A program made the translations under genes and the position numbers. Below, piece after piece: positions 35,915 through 44,818 of a stretch of DNA of 64,000 nucleotides. This DNA comes from Treponema primitia ZAS-2 (GTDB taxonomy: Bacteria > Spirochaetota > Spirochaetia > Treponematales > Breznakiellaceae). The stretch lies in the NCBI RefSeq assembly GCF_000214375.1, contig NC_015578.1, forward strand, positions 62,001-126,000, written 5' to 3'. The notes beneath the pieces were generated by a model that saw nothing but the letters and a program-made list of their open reading frames with translations, made no database searches and was not told where the DNA came from. Each line of letters opens with the position of its first letter. The first letter of the stretch is position 1.

Positions 35915-37085
35915 GGATCCCCCCCCTCCGGTTATAGGCCTGCACACAGGCTTCGGCGGCCTCCTCCAAGTTTTCCTCATGAAGGAACGCCAAGTCCAAG
36001 CCCTGCCCTGCCCTGCCGCGCTCCTTCAGAAAACGGTCTAGGGCGCCGGCATCAGCCTCAGTCCGGGGCAAGGCCAGAATCAGCAGCCCCCGGTCTGCCG
36101 GCGGAACCGGCAAGTCCGCGGAGTTTCCTCCGGAGGCTGCCGGATAGGCCAGCGCTTCCGCCAGTTCCGGACCTTGCCCTTCAATCATAATGCTGCCGGT
36201 ATAGCCCAGGGAGATTTCCATGCCCCGGAGCTGATATTCCAGGACAATCGCCAGGGCGTTCTCACAGAGCAGATCCACACCCCGCCGGCCTGCAGCGGGA
36301 TCGTAGAGGGCCGGGTCCGCCAGGGTATCTATCAGTATGGTCAGCCTGGAATGGGGGGGCGGCTCCGGCTCCCCTTCCCGGACAAAGAGCTCGCTGGAGG
36401 GGGCATGGCCGTAGAGCTTCCAGTTGATCCGCCGGGGATCGTCCCCAGGCATATAGGGCCGGTGGTCGATAAGGTTGTCTGTGCGCTGATAGTGGACATT
36501 CTGGCGCTGGGAGTCCCCGCCGGAGTGGATATATACCGGTATGGGCTCAGACGCCGCTCCGGGGAGGGCCAAAAGCCGCACTTCCTTTTCCTGGGGGATG
36601 GGAAGGTACAGGGTAAAAAACCCCAGAATATCTCCTATAAATAGCCGATCTAAAGGGCCATAATAGGCTCCCCGTTCAGGGACCGGGAAAGAGGAGTATT
36701 CACCCTTCAGATCCGGATCAAAAAGGTGGTGAATCTCCCGGCCGTCACGGGTTCCGAGCCGCAGTTCGTAGCGTATGAGTATGCCTGGCAGGCGAAAAAA
36801 CCGGCGGCTCCCGGCTTTATCCCGGTTGAGGGTCAATTCCCCGGTTCCACCAGCGGGGATACTGCGGTTCAGTATGCGGGCTGAAAGGAGCCGGACCCGC
36901 TTCCGGTATAGCCCCCCCAGAATGAAGGCGGCGACGAGGAAATAGATCAGGGCCCCAAGAAATACGGCGCCCACCAAAGTCAGGGCGAGTTCCTTCCGCA
37001 GGGCTCCCACTGCAAGGGCCAGAACGGTCAGACCGAACAGGGAGGCCCCCAGGTCAGAGGGTCTTGATCCTGTCGATTCGCGCAA
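35892..37085 (-). CDS. DUF58 protein of the MoxR cluster
   Basis: A 397-residue protein with two N-terminal hydrophobic helices (about 12-60) and a DUF58/von Willebrand-like region. The family motif YMPGDDPRRINWKLYGHA lies near residue 215, followed by LTILIDTLADP. DUF58 proteins partner MoxR ATPases in envelope maturation, metal insertion or stress tolerance. The TTG start at 37085 has GGGAG about 6 nt upstream and overlaps moxR by 32 nt. The 3' end overlaps the transglutaminase-TPR gene, so all three are translationally linked. Confidence 0.87.
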   Translation of the reverse strand: MRESTGSRPSDLGASLFGLTVLALAVGALRKELALTLVGAVFLGALIYFLVAAFILGGLYRKRVRLLSARILNRSIPAGGTGELTLNRDKAGSRRFFRLPGILIRYELRLGTRDGREIHHLFDPDLKGEYSSFPVPERGAYYGPLDRLFIGDILGFFTLYLPIPQEKEVRLLALPGAASEPIPVYIHSGGDSQRQNVHYQRTDNLIDHRPYMPGDDPRRINWKLYGHAPSSELFVREGEPEPPPHSRLTILIDTLADPALYDPAAGRRGVDLLCENALAIVLEYQLRGMEISLGYTGSIMIEGQGPELAEALAYPAASGGNSADLPVPPADRGLLILALPRTEADAGALDRFLKERGRAGQGLDLAFLHEENLEEAAEACVQAYNRRGGIHARQIRL

Positions 37086-38004
37086 GGCAGATCTCCCGAA
37101 TAAGCTTTTCCCCGTTTCCGATCCGGGGGTCCCGGAGTTTCAGCCGGTGGGCCAGTACCGGCGCCCCCAGGGCCACCAAGTCTTCGTCAATAACAAAGTC
37201 CCGGCCCCGGACCAATGCTAAAGCTTTTACCGCTTCCAGCAGGTGAAGGGCCGCCCGGGGTGAGGCCCCCAGGAGGAAGCCCCGGTGGGTGCGGGTATCC
37301 CGGACCGTGTCGGCGATGGCCTCCTTCAGGGAACGGTGACAGAAAACCGCTTCCGCCGCCTGTTGAGCTGCCAAGAAATCTTCCATAGTGAGCGCAGGTT
37401 CAAGATCATTGAGAGCGTGTTCAGAAGGGTTGTCCTCCAAGATTGACAGTTCCGCATCCCGGTCAGGGTAACCCAGGGAGAGGCGCATCATGAACCGGTC
37501 CAGCTGGGCGGCAGGCAGGGGAAAAGTCCCCTCGCTTTCAATGGGGTTCTGGGTGGCTATGACAAAAAAGGGCAGCGGCGGGTAGTGGGTGGAGGCGCCG
37601 ATAGTTACCTGCCGTTCCGCCATTACTTCCAGCAGGGCGGACTGTACTTTGGGAGTGGTCCGGTTGATTTCATCGGCCAGCACGATATTAGCCAGCACCG
37701 GCCCGGGGACAAAGCGGAAGGAGCGGCTTTCAGGGTCAAACACGTCCACCCCGGTAATATCATAGGGAAGCAGATCCGGGGTAAACTGGATACGCTTAAA
37801 CAGCAGCGGCTTGCCGTCTGCACCGGCGATGAGCTTTGCCACGGTTTTTGCCACCGTAGTTTTGCCCAAACCAGGATAATCTTCTATTAATACATGTCCT
37901 TTGGCGAGGATCGCCGCAGTGAGCAGTTCCAGAAAGGAGCCTTTCCCCCGGATAATCCGCCCAGCCCCGGCAATCAGGGCTTCCGCCGCTTGTTCAGGTT
38001 TCAT
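37054..38004 (-). CDS. MoxR-type AAA+ ATPase
   Basis: A 316-residue chaperone-like ATPase. Walker A is GLGKTT (residues 45-50), Walker B IVLADEINR, and sensor 1 lies in VIATQNPIESEGTFPLPAAQLDRF, a stretch nearly invariant in MoxR proteins. It is first in the three-gene unit with DUF58 and the transglutaminase-TPR protein. Its role is probably to remodel or activate the DUF58 partner at the cytoplasmic side of the membrane. Confidence 0.93.
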   Translation of the reverse strand: MKPEQAAEALIAGAGRIIRGKGSFLELLTAAILAKGHVLIEDYPGLGKTTVAKTVAKLIAGADGKPLLFKRIQFTPDLLPYDITGVDVFDPESRSFRFVPGPVLANIVLADEINRTTPKVQSALLEVMAERQVTIGASTHYPPLPFFVIATQNPIESEGTFPLPAAQLDRFMMRLSLGYPDRDAELSILEDNPSEHALNDLEPALTMEDFLAAQQAAEAVFCHRSLKEAIADTVRDTRTHRGFLLGASPRAALHLLEAVKALALVRGRDFVIDEDLVALGAPVLAHRLKLRDPRIGNGEKLIREICLARIDRIKTL

Positions 38005-38169
38005 ATAAAGTTTAGCATACCATACATTGGGGAATGATTGGAAGTCAGAACAAAGGCTAAACTAATATCGGAAAATCATAGAAAAAGTTGAGAAATTTAT
38101 GGGCAAAATCGCATTAATTGACGATAATTATCATGGTAGACTAAAAATAACTGGCGGGTTAGTAACCAA

Positions 38170-39258
38170 ATGAAAAAGCTATTATGTGTAACAATTTGTT
38201 TCTTCTCGGCTGTCCTGGTATTTTCCCAAAACAGAGCAGATACCACGATATTTGTTGAACCCGTGACAGGCGGGAGCCGGGCGGACCAATCCTTCTTTGA
38301 GGAAAACGTCAAGATGGAAGTTTCCGCAGCGGGGTACACCATCATTGACGATCTCCTGGATGCTATTTACTCGGTTAGCAGTTCCTTAGCTCCGGAAGAT
38401 GATGGGAATGTGCTGAGCATTACCCTGAGCAGCGTGAGAGAAGGGCGGGAATTGGTTGCCCAGGAGTTGTTTTATACCCGGGTAGAAGAATCCTATGAAC
38501 AGCTACCGTTCCTGGTCTGGCAGATGATGGCTAATGCCCCCTTTCTTGTTTCCGAAGCCCCTCCCCCGGTGGTGATTGCCCCCCCTTCCGATACCTCGGA
38601 AAACAATTCCGGCCGTATAGCCAATATCGTTAACCTGGTTAACGCGGTTCCGGATGATGATTCTTGGAAGCATAAGTGGATATACTTGGGCGGGAAGATC
38701 GGCTTGTCCCCCCGTCTGTATAGTCCCAGTGGGGATGATTTTGATGTCTGGACTTTTACCGGTGAAGCAGGGGTAGATGCGGGAATACATGTTGTTAATT
38801 TTCTGACTATTCAGACGGAAGCAATTTTCAGTCTGGACAATGCTGAATTTTCTTCCTTAAAGGCTGCATCCGCCGATGGGACAGTGGCTGCGGGAGCGAA
38901 GGGCAAATATACAACTCCCCTGTTCACCATTCCCTTTCTGGTTAAGGGGGTAATAAAGCCCGGGACTTCCTACCTTGTTGAACCTTATGGGGGGATATAT
39001 ACAACCATCGCCCTCACTGAAGACAGTAAGCCTTCCCCGTTAGGCTGGTGCGCCGGTTTGGACTTTGGGATTAAATCCGGAGCGGGTATCCTGGTGTTTG
39101 ATATGCGGTTCAATATGGACCTCTTGAATAACACTACGGTCAAGGATAAGCGGGTTGAGTATCAGCGGTATGTCATTTCCGTTACCGCCGGGTTCAGAAC
39201 AGGGTTCATGAACCGGAGGCAGGGTGTCAACCGGCTGAGAGGCGCAAGGTTTAACTAG
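38170..39258 (+). CDS. Secreted, probably outer-membrane beta-barrel protein
   Basis: A 362-residue protein with a signal peptide (MKKLLCVTICFFSAVLVFSQ, cleavage near residue 20). Residues 25-115 look like a soluble domain (predicted GTPase-like or TolB-type amino-terminal region seen in several Treponema proteins). From about 175 on, alternating aromatic/glycine strands (KWIYLGGKIGLSPRLY, AGVDAGIHVVNFLTIQTEA, YVISVTAGFRTGF) suggest an OmpA/OmpW-like beta-barrel. Function is unknown. A weak promoter (TTGACG at 38118, TAAAAA at 38142) may precede it. Confidence 0.75.
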   Translation: MKKLLCVTICFFSAVLVFSQNRADTTIFVEPVTGGSRADQSFFEENVKMEVSAAGYTIIDDLLDAIYSVSSSLAPEDDGNVLSITLSSVREGRELVAQELFYTRVEESYEQLPFLVWQMMANAPFLVSEAPPPVVIAPPSDTSENNSGRIANIVNLVNAVPDDDSWKHKWIYLGGKIGLSPRLYSPSGDDFDVWTFTGEAGVDAGIHVVNFLTIQTEAIFSLDNAEFSSLKAASADGTVAAGAKGKYTTPLFTIPFLVKGVIKPGTSYLVEPYGGIYTTIALTEDSKPSPLGWCAGLDFGIKSGAGILVFDMRFNMDLLNNTTVKDKRVEYQRYVISVTAGFRTGFMNRRQGVNRLRGARFN

Positions 39259-39267
39259 GTGTTGTTT

Positions 39268-39297
39268 GCCCCGGGGGCCGTGTCCTTGGGGCGTTTT
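39268..39297 (+). terminator. Possible terminator after the barrel-protein gene
   Basis: GCCCC (39268-39272) can pair with GGGGC (39288-39292), followed by GTTTT. The stem is short and the loop long, so the call is weak. Confidence 0.35.
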
Positions 39298-39420
39298 AAT
39301 TCGTATTTATGGGCATGATACCCCTGCTTGTGGCGGGATATGTTGATTTAATAATACGGAACTATTGACCGATAAATATACAGTATACCCAGGGAAGGGT
39401 ATTAACTTGTGAGGTATAAA

Positions 39421-40164
39421 ATGAAACGGATTTTTACGGTACTTTTGCTGGGTATGATGATCACAGGATTCTGTGCTGCACAAGCCCAAATCCGGAATTT
39501 CAGGCAGCGGGGATCTGCAACAGGAACTCTGGATTCAGATGGGCTTACCGCAGCCCACCCTAGCTTGCCCATCGGTACCACTATAAAGCTAACCAATACC
39601 GAAACCAATCAGGAAGTCACCGCCACTGTTACAGGGCGTATACAAACATCGGTGGACCGCATAGTGGATCTGTCCCGTGCGGCGGCCGATGCAATTGGCA
39701 TACCTGCGGATGGTTCAATCCCGATCCTTCTGGAAAGAGTGACCGTTGTGGCTGCACCGCCTCCGCCGCCTGAGCCGGAACCGGTGGTGATTGTTGAGGC
39801 CGAGCCTGAGCCGGAACCAGAGCCTCCGGCAATCGTGGCAGCGCCGCCGCCGCCCCCTCCGCCTCCCCCACCGCCGCCACCCAGACCGGTGGTCAAGCCT
39901 CCCGCCAGGATCATACCCCGTATGCCTGAGCCAGGCAGCACCGCCATATTCCGCGTGCAGGCAGGGTCCTACCGGCTGCCCTTACATGCCAAAGAGGCCT
40001 TTGATCGCCTGGTAGCGGCGGGCTTCCACCCCTACTTTGAACGGTTTGAGGACTATATCCGGGTGGTAATTCCCGGCGTGCCTGCGGCCTATATACCCTG
40101 GATAGCCCAGCGTTTAGGCAACCTGGATGTTACGGAAGCCTGGATTAGGCCTGAGAGTTATTAA
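39421..40164 (+). CDS. RlpA-like protein: degenerate DPBB domain, proline-rich linker and SPOR-like domain
   Basis: A 247-residue envelope protein. After a signal peptide (1-22), residues 30-95 match the RlpA double-psi barrel (LTAAHPSLPIGT, VDRIVDLSRAAADAIGI). Residues 112-165 are a Pro/Glu-rich spacer with long proline runs, and 176-247 resemble a SPOR domain (FRVQAGSYRLPLHAKEAFDRL) that binds denuded peptidoglycan. The usual NDRGPF stretch holding a catalytic Asp is replaced by VTGRIQTS, and the region of the catalytic Glu is shortened, so it may bind rather than cut glycan. Start chosen from GAGG 6 nt before ATG 39421. Confidence 0.82.
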   Translation: MKRIFTVLLLGMMITGFCAAQAQIRNFRQRGSATGTLDSDGLTAAHPSLPIGTTIKLTNTETNQEVTATVTGRIQTSVDRIVDLSRAAADAIGIPADGSIPILLERVTVVAAPPPPPEPEPVVIVEAEPEPEPEPPAIVAAPPPPPPPPPPPPPRPVVKPPARIIPRMPEPGSTAIFRVQAGSYRLPLHAKEAFDRLVAAGFHPYFERFEDYIRVVIPGVPAAYIPWIAQRLGNLDVTEAWIRPESY

Positions 40165-40179
40165 TACTTGCTTTTAGTG

Positions 40180-40209
40180 AAAAGGCCCCGCAAAATAGCG
40201 GGGCCTTTT
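40180..40209 (+). terminator. Rho-independent terminator after the RlpA-like gene
   Basis: A 12-bp perfect stem AAAAGGCCCCGC (40180-40191) with GCGGGGCCTTTT (40198-40209), loop AAAATA, ending in a U tract. Strong and potentially bidirectional. Confidence 0.9.
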
Positions 40210-40300
40210 CTTTCAGAGCTTATTTGAGGGGAAAACAGGCGGAATTTTCAAATTTTTGTGTTTTATTACTCTATTAATCAACTATTTTTTTCCTAATCTC

Positions 40301-40479
40301 TTGACCCTGGGGGGTAAATATTATATCTTTTAACTTGATGAAGCGGTTATTTAGACGAGCCTTTACATCAGTGTTTTGCAATCAGTCTAAAATTTGTTAA
40401 GCAGCATAGCTAATGCAACAACCGTTTTGTCTTTGCCTCCCGGGTTTCTTCACCTCCTTTTCCCGGGGGGCTTTTTTTT
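40301..40479 (+). ncRNA. Candidate small structured RNA ending in a strong terminator
   Basis: A gene-free 350-nt gap between two terminators. TTGACC (40301-40306) and TATATC (40322-40327) could be a promoter with a short 15-nt spacer. Downstream are the pairings TTTAGAC (40350-40356) with GTCTAAA (40385-40391), and TTGTT..GCAT (40394-40407) with ATGC..AACAA (40413-40421), then the terminator at 40435-40479. There is no ORF. No known RNA family was recognised; a transcript of about 145 nt is inferred. The acyl-CoA synthetase promoter lies beyond it, so it is not a leader. Confidence 0.4.
40435..40479 (+). terminator. Strong rho-independent terminator without an upstream gene
   Basis: GCCTCCCGGG (40435-40444) pairs with CCCGGGGGGC (40462-40471), 10 bp with one G-U, followed by eight T residues. 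The nearest upstream gene already has its own terminator at 40180-40209, so this one must end a different transcript. Confidence 0.8.
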
Positions 40480-40487
40480 GCCCGAAA

Positions 40488-40542
40488 ATGACAAATTGGC
40501 AAATAGTGTCATCTTGACATTGCATATGAAAGGGGGTATACT
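40488..40542 (+). promoter_or_regulatory. Consensus promoter of the acyl-CoA synthetase gene with upstream dyad
   Basis: TTGACA (40514-40519), 17 nt, TATACT (40537-40542): essentially consensus sigma-70. Immediately upstream ATGACA (40488-40493) and TGTCAT (40507-40512) form an inverted repeat with a 13-nt gap, a plausible regulator site. Confidence 0.8.
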
Positions 40543-40563
40543 ATCTCCGGAGTTATTGTTTTT

Positions 40564-42477
40564 ATGGAACAAACCCTTCCTCTTATGCTTCGGGAACGCG
40601 TCCGGGCTATTCCAGCCGTTGGGGCTCAGTATGCGAAGGATGCCTCCGGGCATTTTCAGCCCAAGACCTATCAGCAATTTTATGATGAGATTCGCCATGT
40701 GGCAGCCGGGCTTTTGGAGCTTGGGGCTAAGCGGGGGGATCATATCGGTATTATTTCGGACAATCGCCAGGAATGGCTGGTGAGCGATTTTGCGGTGCTG
40801 TCTATAGGCGCCGCGGACGTACCCCGGGGCTGCGATTCCCTGGAACAGGAAATTGCCTATATTCTGGGATTTACTGACTGTACCATCAGTTTTGTGGAAA
40901 ACCAGAAGCAGATAACCAAGATACTCGCCCGCAGGGAGGAATTGCCCCTGCTTAAAACCCTTATTAGCTATGACACAGTTGATGAAAAGACCCTGGAAGC
41001 GGTAAAGGCTGGGGGGCTCTCTGTCTGCCTGTACGAAGAATTACTGAAAATGGGGGAAAAGCGTCATTCCCAAAACCCTGAAGAGATAGATGCGGAAATG
41101 AATAAGGGCCAAGGGGAAGATCTGGCGACCATCATCTTTACTTCCGGCACTACCGGGATACCCAAGGGTGTTATGCTGACCCACAGGAATTTTCTGGTTC
41201 AGCAGCCCTCGTTCCGCCTGGTGTTCGAGACAAAGACCGGGGATATCTGGCTTTCGGTTTTGCCGGTATGGCATGTTTTTGAGCGGTCTATAGAGTACGT
41301 TATTTTTTACCTGGGCAACGGCATTGCCTATTCTAAGCCCATATCTTCGGTGCTGCTACCGGATTTCCAGAACATACGCCCACAGTGGATGGTCAGCGTT
41401 CCCCGGGTCTGGGAATCCATCATGGACTGGACCAACCGGAATGTAAAACAGCAGGGCTGGTTTTGGAAAAACTGGTTTAATTTTTTTGTCAATTTAGGGA
41501 TCATGTACAATTACTTTCGGGACCTGACTTTTGGCCTACTCCCCAATTTTCACGGGCGGATCCGTGTCCTGGACGCAATTATCGGCTTTTTCCCCTGGGT
41601 CTTGCTCTGTCCGGCCCGGGGCCTTGCCTGGCTGTTGGTGTTCCGGCGGGTAAAGAAGCGGCTTGGCGGGCGGTTCAGGGCGGGCATTTCCGGCGGGGGC
41701 AGCCTACCCGTGAAGGTGGACCTCTTTTTTAACGCTGTGGGCCTGCGGCTTCAGGAAGGCTACGGCCTTACGGAGACATCGCCCATTGTGGCGGTTCGCC
41801 GGTACAAGGCTGCCCGGCGGAATACCGTGGGACAGGTCCTCTTGGACACCGAATGCAGGATCGTGGACAATAAGGGTGCTATCCTGCAGCCGGGGAACAA
41901 CGGGCATCTCCAGGTACGGGGGGGCCAGGTCATGAAGGGCTATTACCGGAAGCCCGAGGAAACCGCCAAGGTGCTGTTCGACGATGGCTGGATTGAAACC
42001 GGGGATATTGCCATGATGACCTACGACAATGAGGTGCGGATCACCGGCCGGGCCAAGGACACCATAGTACTCCGGGGCGGTGAAAACGTGGAGCCTATTC
42101 CCATAGAGCTTAAGATCCAGGAAAGCCCCTGGGTTGCCCAGTGCATGGTGGTCGGTCAGGACCAAAAGTACCTGGCAGCCCTGATCGTCCCGGTCCAGGA
42201 AGCGATTATGGGCTTTGCGGAGGAAAACAACATCCCCATTGTGGACTACGATCTGCTCCTGCAGCAGCCGGAAATAAATGAACTGATAGCCAATGATGTT
42301 TTCCAACTGGTGAGCCCCCAGGCAGGGTTTAAGCCCTTTGAGCGGATCTTTAAGTTCAGGCTTATTCCTAAGCCCTTTGCAGTGGGAGTTGAGCTGACCG
42401 GCAAGATGGAGCTGATACGCCAAAAGATTTCCGCAAACTACAGCAGGGAAATTGCGAACCTGTTTAAGGGCAAATGA
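40564..42477 (+). CDS. Long-chain acyl-CoA synthetase (AMP-forming)
   Basis: A 637-residue ligase that activates fatty acids with ATP and CoA. The AMP-binding P-loop IIFTSGTTGIPKGVMLTHRN starts near residue 190. LQEGYGLTETSPIV, DGWIETGD and the hinge region ITGRAKDTIVLRGGENVEP follow in order, as in the FACS family common in spirochaetes. Internal hydrophobic segments (around 330-365) suggest membrane association. Start at ATG 40564 with GGAG upstream. An acyltransferase gene follows in convergent orientation, and both act in phospholipid synthesis from exogenous fatty acids. Confidence 0.93.
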   Translation: MEQTLPLMLRERVRAIPAVGAQYAKDASGHFQPKTYQQFYDEIRHVAAGLLELGAKRGDHIGIISDNRQEWLVSDFAVLSIGAADVPRGCDSLEQEIAYILGFTDCTISFVENQKQITKILARREELPLLKTLISYDTVDEKTLEAVKAGGLSVCLYEELLKMGEKRHSQNPEEIDAEMNKGQGEDLATIIFTSGTTGIPKGVMLTHRNFLVQQPSFRLVFETKTGDIWLSVLPVWHVFERSIEYVIFYLGNGIAYSKPISSVLLPDFQNIRPQWMVSVPRVWESIMDWTNRNVKQQGWFWKNWFNFFVNLGIMYNYFRDLTFGLLPNFHGRIRVLDAIIGFFPWVLLCPARGLAWLLVFRRVKKRLGGRFRAGISGGGSLPVKVDLFFNAVGLRLQEGYGLTETSPIVAVRRYKAARRNTVGQVLLDTECRIVDNKGAILQPGNNGHLQVRGGQVMKGYYRKPEETAKVLFDDGWIETGDIAMMTYDNEVRITGRAKDTIVLRGGENVEPIPIELKIQESPWVAQCMVVGQDQKYLAALIVPVQEAIMGFAEENNIPIVDYDLLLQQPEINELIANDVFQLVSPQAGFKPFERIFKFRLIPKPFAVGVELTGKMELIRQKISANYSREIANLFKGK

Positions 42478-42530
42478 GCCTTCGCGGGGCAAGCCCCACC
42501 GGGGTATTAAACCAGACTCACGAATAAAAG

Positions 42531-43418
42531 TTATTTTTTCAGATATCCTTGCCGGTCCGCCTCGCCGGCAATGTGCATTTCTTCCAGCCTTTCCATGATC
42601 GTATCCACCACGGCTTGCTTCTTGTCCTCTACCCCGGCAGCTTCGGCTACGGCCCGGGCGGCACTGCGGAATTCGGCGCAGGAGAGGACCGGCCCTGCGG
42701 TGTAGCGCACCACATCTTCGCTGACGAAATCATCCATCATGTCACCCGGGCTGACGTGGAGGACTTCTCCATTTATGGCTACCATGCACATATATTCAAA
42801 GGATTTTATATAGGAATCAATTTCCCGGACACCCTTCTTGGTTTGGGGATCCCAGGGCCGGTACCGGGTTCCGGAAGGGAAGACCAGGATCAGTTTGCCC
42901 TTCACCTTAATATCGCTCAAGGCTTTCATGGCGGCCCGGTTGATGCCGTTACTGCGGACTAGTTCGGCCCGGTCCTTTACAGGGTCCAGGTGGGACAGTG
43001 AACGGCTGGGATAAATGACCAGCCGGGTATGGGCGCCGGTGAAGGCCGCCACCACCGGGTTTTCTTCGTTAAGCTTGATCCCCGCAATGGCTACCAGGGC
43101 ATCGGCGATGGCTTTGCCCGGGTCCGGTTCCTTCTGTAAAAGATAATGGAAGGCTGACAGATCCATATTGCTGTAATGTTCCACAAAGAGGAGGCAGGAA
43201 TGGCCGGCGTTGGCCTTTTCCAGCAGTTCCTTCAGGTGCTCAAAGCCGGAGATACCCGAACCGGGCAGGACCAGGGTTTCCACCATCTTATGCAGAAAGG
43301 GCAGGACATTCTGGTCCCCTTCCTGGTAGACATCCTGTTCGGTCACCACCGTAGAGACTTTTGAAAGCCGTACCGCTTTCTGTATTTGTTCCTTGAATTT
43401 CCCGCTTAGTGTTTCCAT
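42531..43418 (-). CDS. Glycerol-phosphate/lysophosphatidate-type acyltransferase
   Basis: A 295-residue PlsB/PlsC-superfamily acyltransferase. The catalytic HX4D motif is in FVEHYSNMD near residues 82-88, and LVFPSGTRYRPWDP corresponds to the substrate-binding block that follows in glycerol-3-phosphate acyltransferases. No membrane helix is obvious. The start at 43418 is set by GGGGAGAAG and overlaps the peptidase T stop codon by one base (TAATG). It probably uses the acyl-CoA made by the neighbouring synthetase. Confidence 0.85.
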   Translation of the reverse strand: METLSGKFKEQIQKAVRLSKVSTVVTEQDVYQEGDQNVLPFLHKMVETLVLPGSGISGFEHLKELLEKANAGHSCLLFVEHYSNMDLSAFHYLLQKEPDPGKAIADALVAIAGIKLNEENPVVAAFTGAHTRLVIYPSRSLSHLDPVKDRAELVRSNGINRAAMKALSDIKVKGKLILVFPSGTRYRPWDPQTKKGVREIDSYIKSFEYMCMVAINGEVLHVSPGDMMDDFVSEDVVRYTAGPVLSCAEFRSAARAVAEAAGVEDKKQAVVDTIMERLEEMHIAGEADRQGYLKK

Positions 43419-44680
43419 TATACTTCTCCCCAGCTCCGTATTAGTTCGATCACCAGTTTGCAAGCCGCGATCATCTCGGAGACCGCCGCCCATTCGGTGC
43501 GGCTGTGCCAGTTCCGGCCCCCGGTAAAGATATTGGGGGTGGGTATCCCCAGCTCTGTAAGCCGTGAACCATCGGTGCCGCCCCGTATAGGCTTAAGATA
43601 GGATTCGATTCCCAGATTAGAGGCTGCTTTTTGAAGTATTTCCAGCACTTCCGGCCGGGCGTCAATTTTTTTCTTCATGTTAAGATACTGGAGATCCGTA
43701 TTCATAGTGATTGACCCTCCGGGGAACTGGGCCTGTACTGCAGGTAAAAAAGATTCCAGAGCCGCAATCCGCCGCTCTATGCCGGATTGTTCAAAGTCCC
43801 GGATATTAATTTTCAGGGAAGCGCTTTCCGGATTGCCTGTAATTTCCATGGGGTAGTAGTAACCGTAATAGCCATCGGTAGCTTCCGGGCTCTCCGACCG
43901 GGGGAGCATAGTGGCGAAGGAAGCCGCCATGAGGACTGCATTGGCCATGATCCCCCGGGCATAGCCGGGATGTATGGCCTTCCCTTGAAAATTAACCGTT
44001 GTGACATAGGCGTTAAAACATTCAAGCTCAAGCTCACCCCAGGGGCCGCCATCCAGGGTATAGCAGGCAGCAGATTTGATGCGCTCCAGGGGAAATTCCG
44101 GAAGGCCCTTGCCGGTTTCTTCGTCCGGGGTAAAGATAATTTCCACCGGCCCGTGGGGAATCTCCGGGTGGGAAAGGAGCCATTCCAGGGCGCCCATAAT
44201 TTCCGCAATGCCCGCCTTGTCATCCGCCCCCAGGAGGGTGGAGCCGTCGGTGTGAATAATGGCCTTCCCCTTCTGAGCGGCAAGGGAGGTGTCCTCTTTT
44301 GGGTCAAGAACATTGGTGCCGGTTAGTTGTATTTTTTGCCCATCGTAGTTTTTAACCAATTGGGGCTTAACATCCTTGCCCGAGACATCCGAGGCGGTAT
44401 CCAGGTGGGCCAAAAATCCCACAGTCTGTCGGGATTCCCTGCCCGGGCTGGGGGGCAGCCGGGCTATGACATAGCAATGATCCGTTAGGTCTACGTCCGT
44501 AAGCCCAAGACCCCGCAGTTCTTCAGCCAGGGCTTTTGCCAGGTCCCATTGGCCGGGGGTAGAAGGGGTTTCCTTAACATTGGGATCGCTGGTGGTCCAG
44601 TACCGGACATATTTCAGAAAACGGGGTATCACCAGCTCCGAGAGCCGGGAATCGTCGATATCGCTGATTTTGGTAGCCAT
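43418..44680 (-). CDS. pepT: Peptidase T (tripeptide aminopeptidase)
   Basis: M20 family zinc aminopeptidase of 420 residues releasing the N-terminal residue of tripeptides in the cytoplasm. Metal-binding motifs are VGFLAHLDT near residue 88, LLGADDKAG and FTPDEETGKG; the C-terminal RGGTDGSRLT and NIFTGGRNWHSRTEW are PepT hallmarks. ATG 44680 gives the usual N-terminus; an ATG six codons upstream is possible, and neither has a good ribosome-binding site. Translation of the acyltransferase gene is coupled to its stop. Confidence 0.92.
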   Translation of the reverse strand: MATKISDIDDSRLSELVIPRFLKYVRYWTTSDPNVKETPSTPGQWDLAKALAEELRGLGLTDVDLTDHCYVIARLPPSPGRESRQTVGFLAHLDTASDVSGKDVKPQLVKNYDGQKIQLTGTNVLDPKEDTSLAAQKGKAIIHTDGSTLLGADDKAGIAEIMGALEWLLSHPEIPHGPVEIIFTPDEETGKGLPEFPLERIKSAACYTLDGGPWGELELECFNAYVTTVNFQGKAIHPGYARGIMANAVLMAASFATMLPRSESPEATDGYYGYYYPMEITGNPESASLKINIRDFEQSGIERRIAALESFLPAVQAQFPGGSITMNTDLQYLNMKKKIDARPEVLEILQKAASNLGIESYLKPIRGGTDGSRLTELGIPTPNIFTGGRNWHSRTEWAAVSEMIAACKLVIELIRSWGEV

Positions 44681-44691
44681 AGGGGGGTAGT

Positions 44692-44713
44692 ATACCATTC
44701 ACGGGAATGGTAT
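44692..44713. promoter_or_regulatory. Inverted repeat at the pepT start
   Basis: ATACCATTC (44692-44700) and GAATGGTAT (44705-44713) are perfect 9-bp arms around ACGG. The repeat lies at the pepT translation start, so it could be an operator or an mRNA hairpin hiding the start. Confidence 0.4.
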
Positions 44714-44818
44714 GCAAAGTACCTGAATTTGTCGCATCAGCCATTGGCCGCAGTTGCAGTTATTTTTTCCGGACACGCCGACACAATACGGCAGCGATAT
44801 TATAAACTTTTGTGAAAC

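Noticed and set aside
39836-39891. GC-rich CCG/CCC repeats as a tandem-repeat element
   Set aside because: They encode the proline-rich linker of the RlpA-like protein in frame, which explains the repetitiveness.
41704-42492. 262-codon minus-strand frame opposite the acyl-CoA synthetase
   Set aside because: Shadow of a well-supported gene, with low-complexity His/Pro/Gly composition.
42478-42530. GGGGCAAGCCCC as a terminator between convergent lipid genes
   Set aside because: Four-base stem and no U tract; too weak to call.
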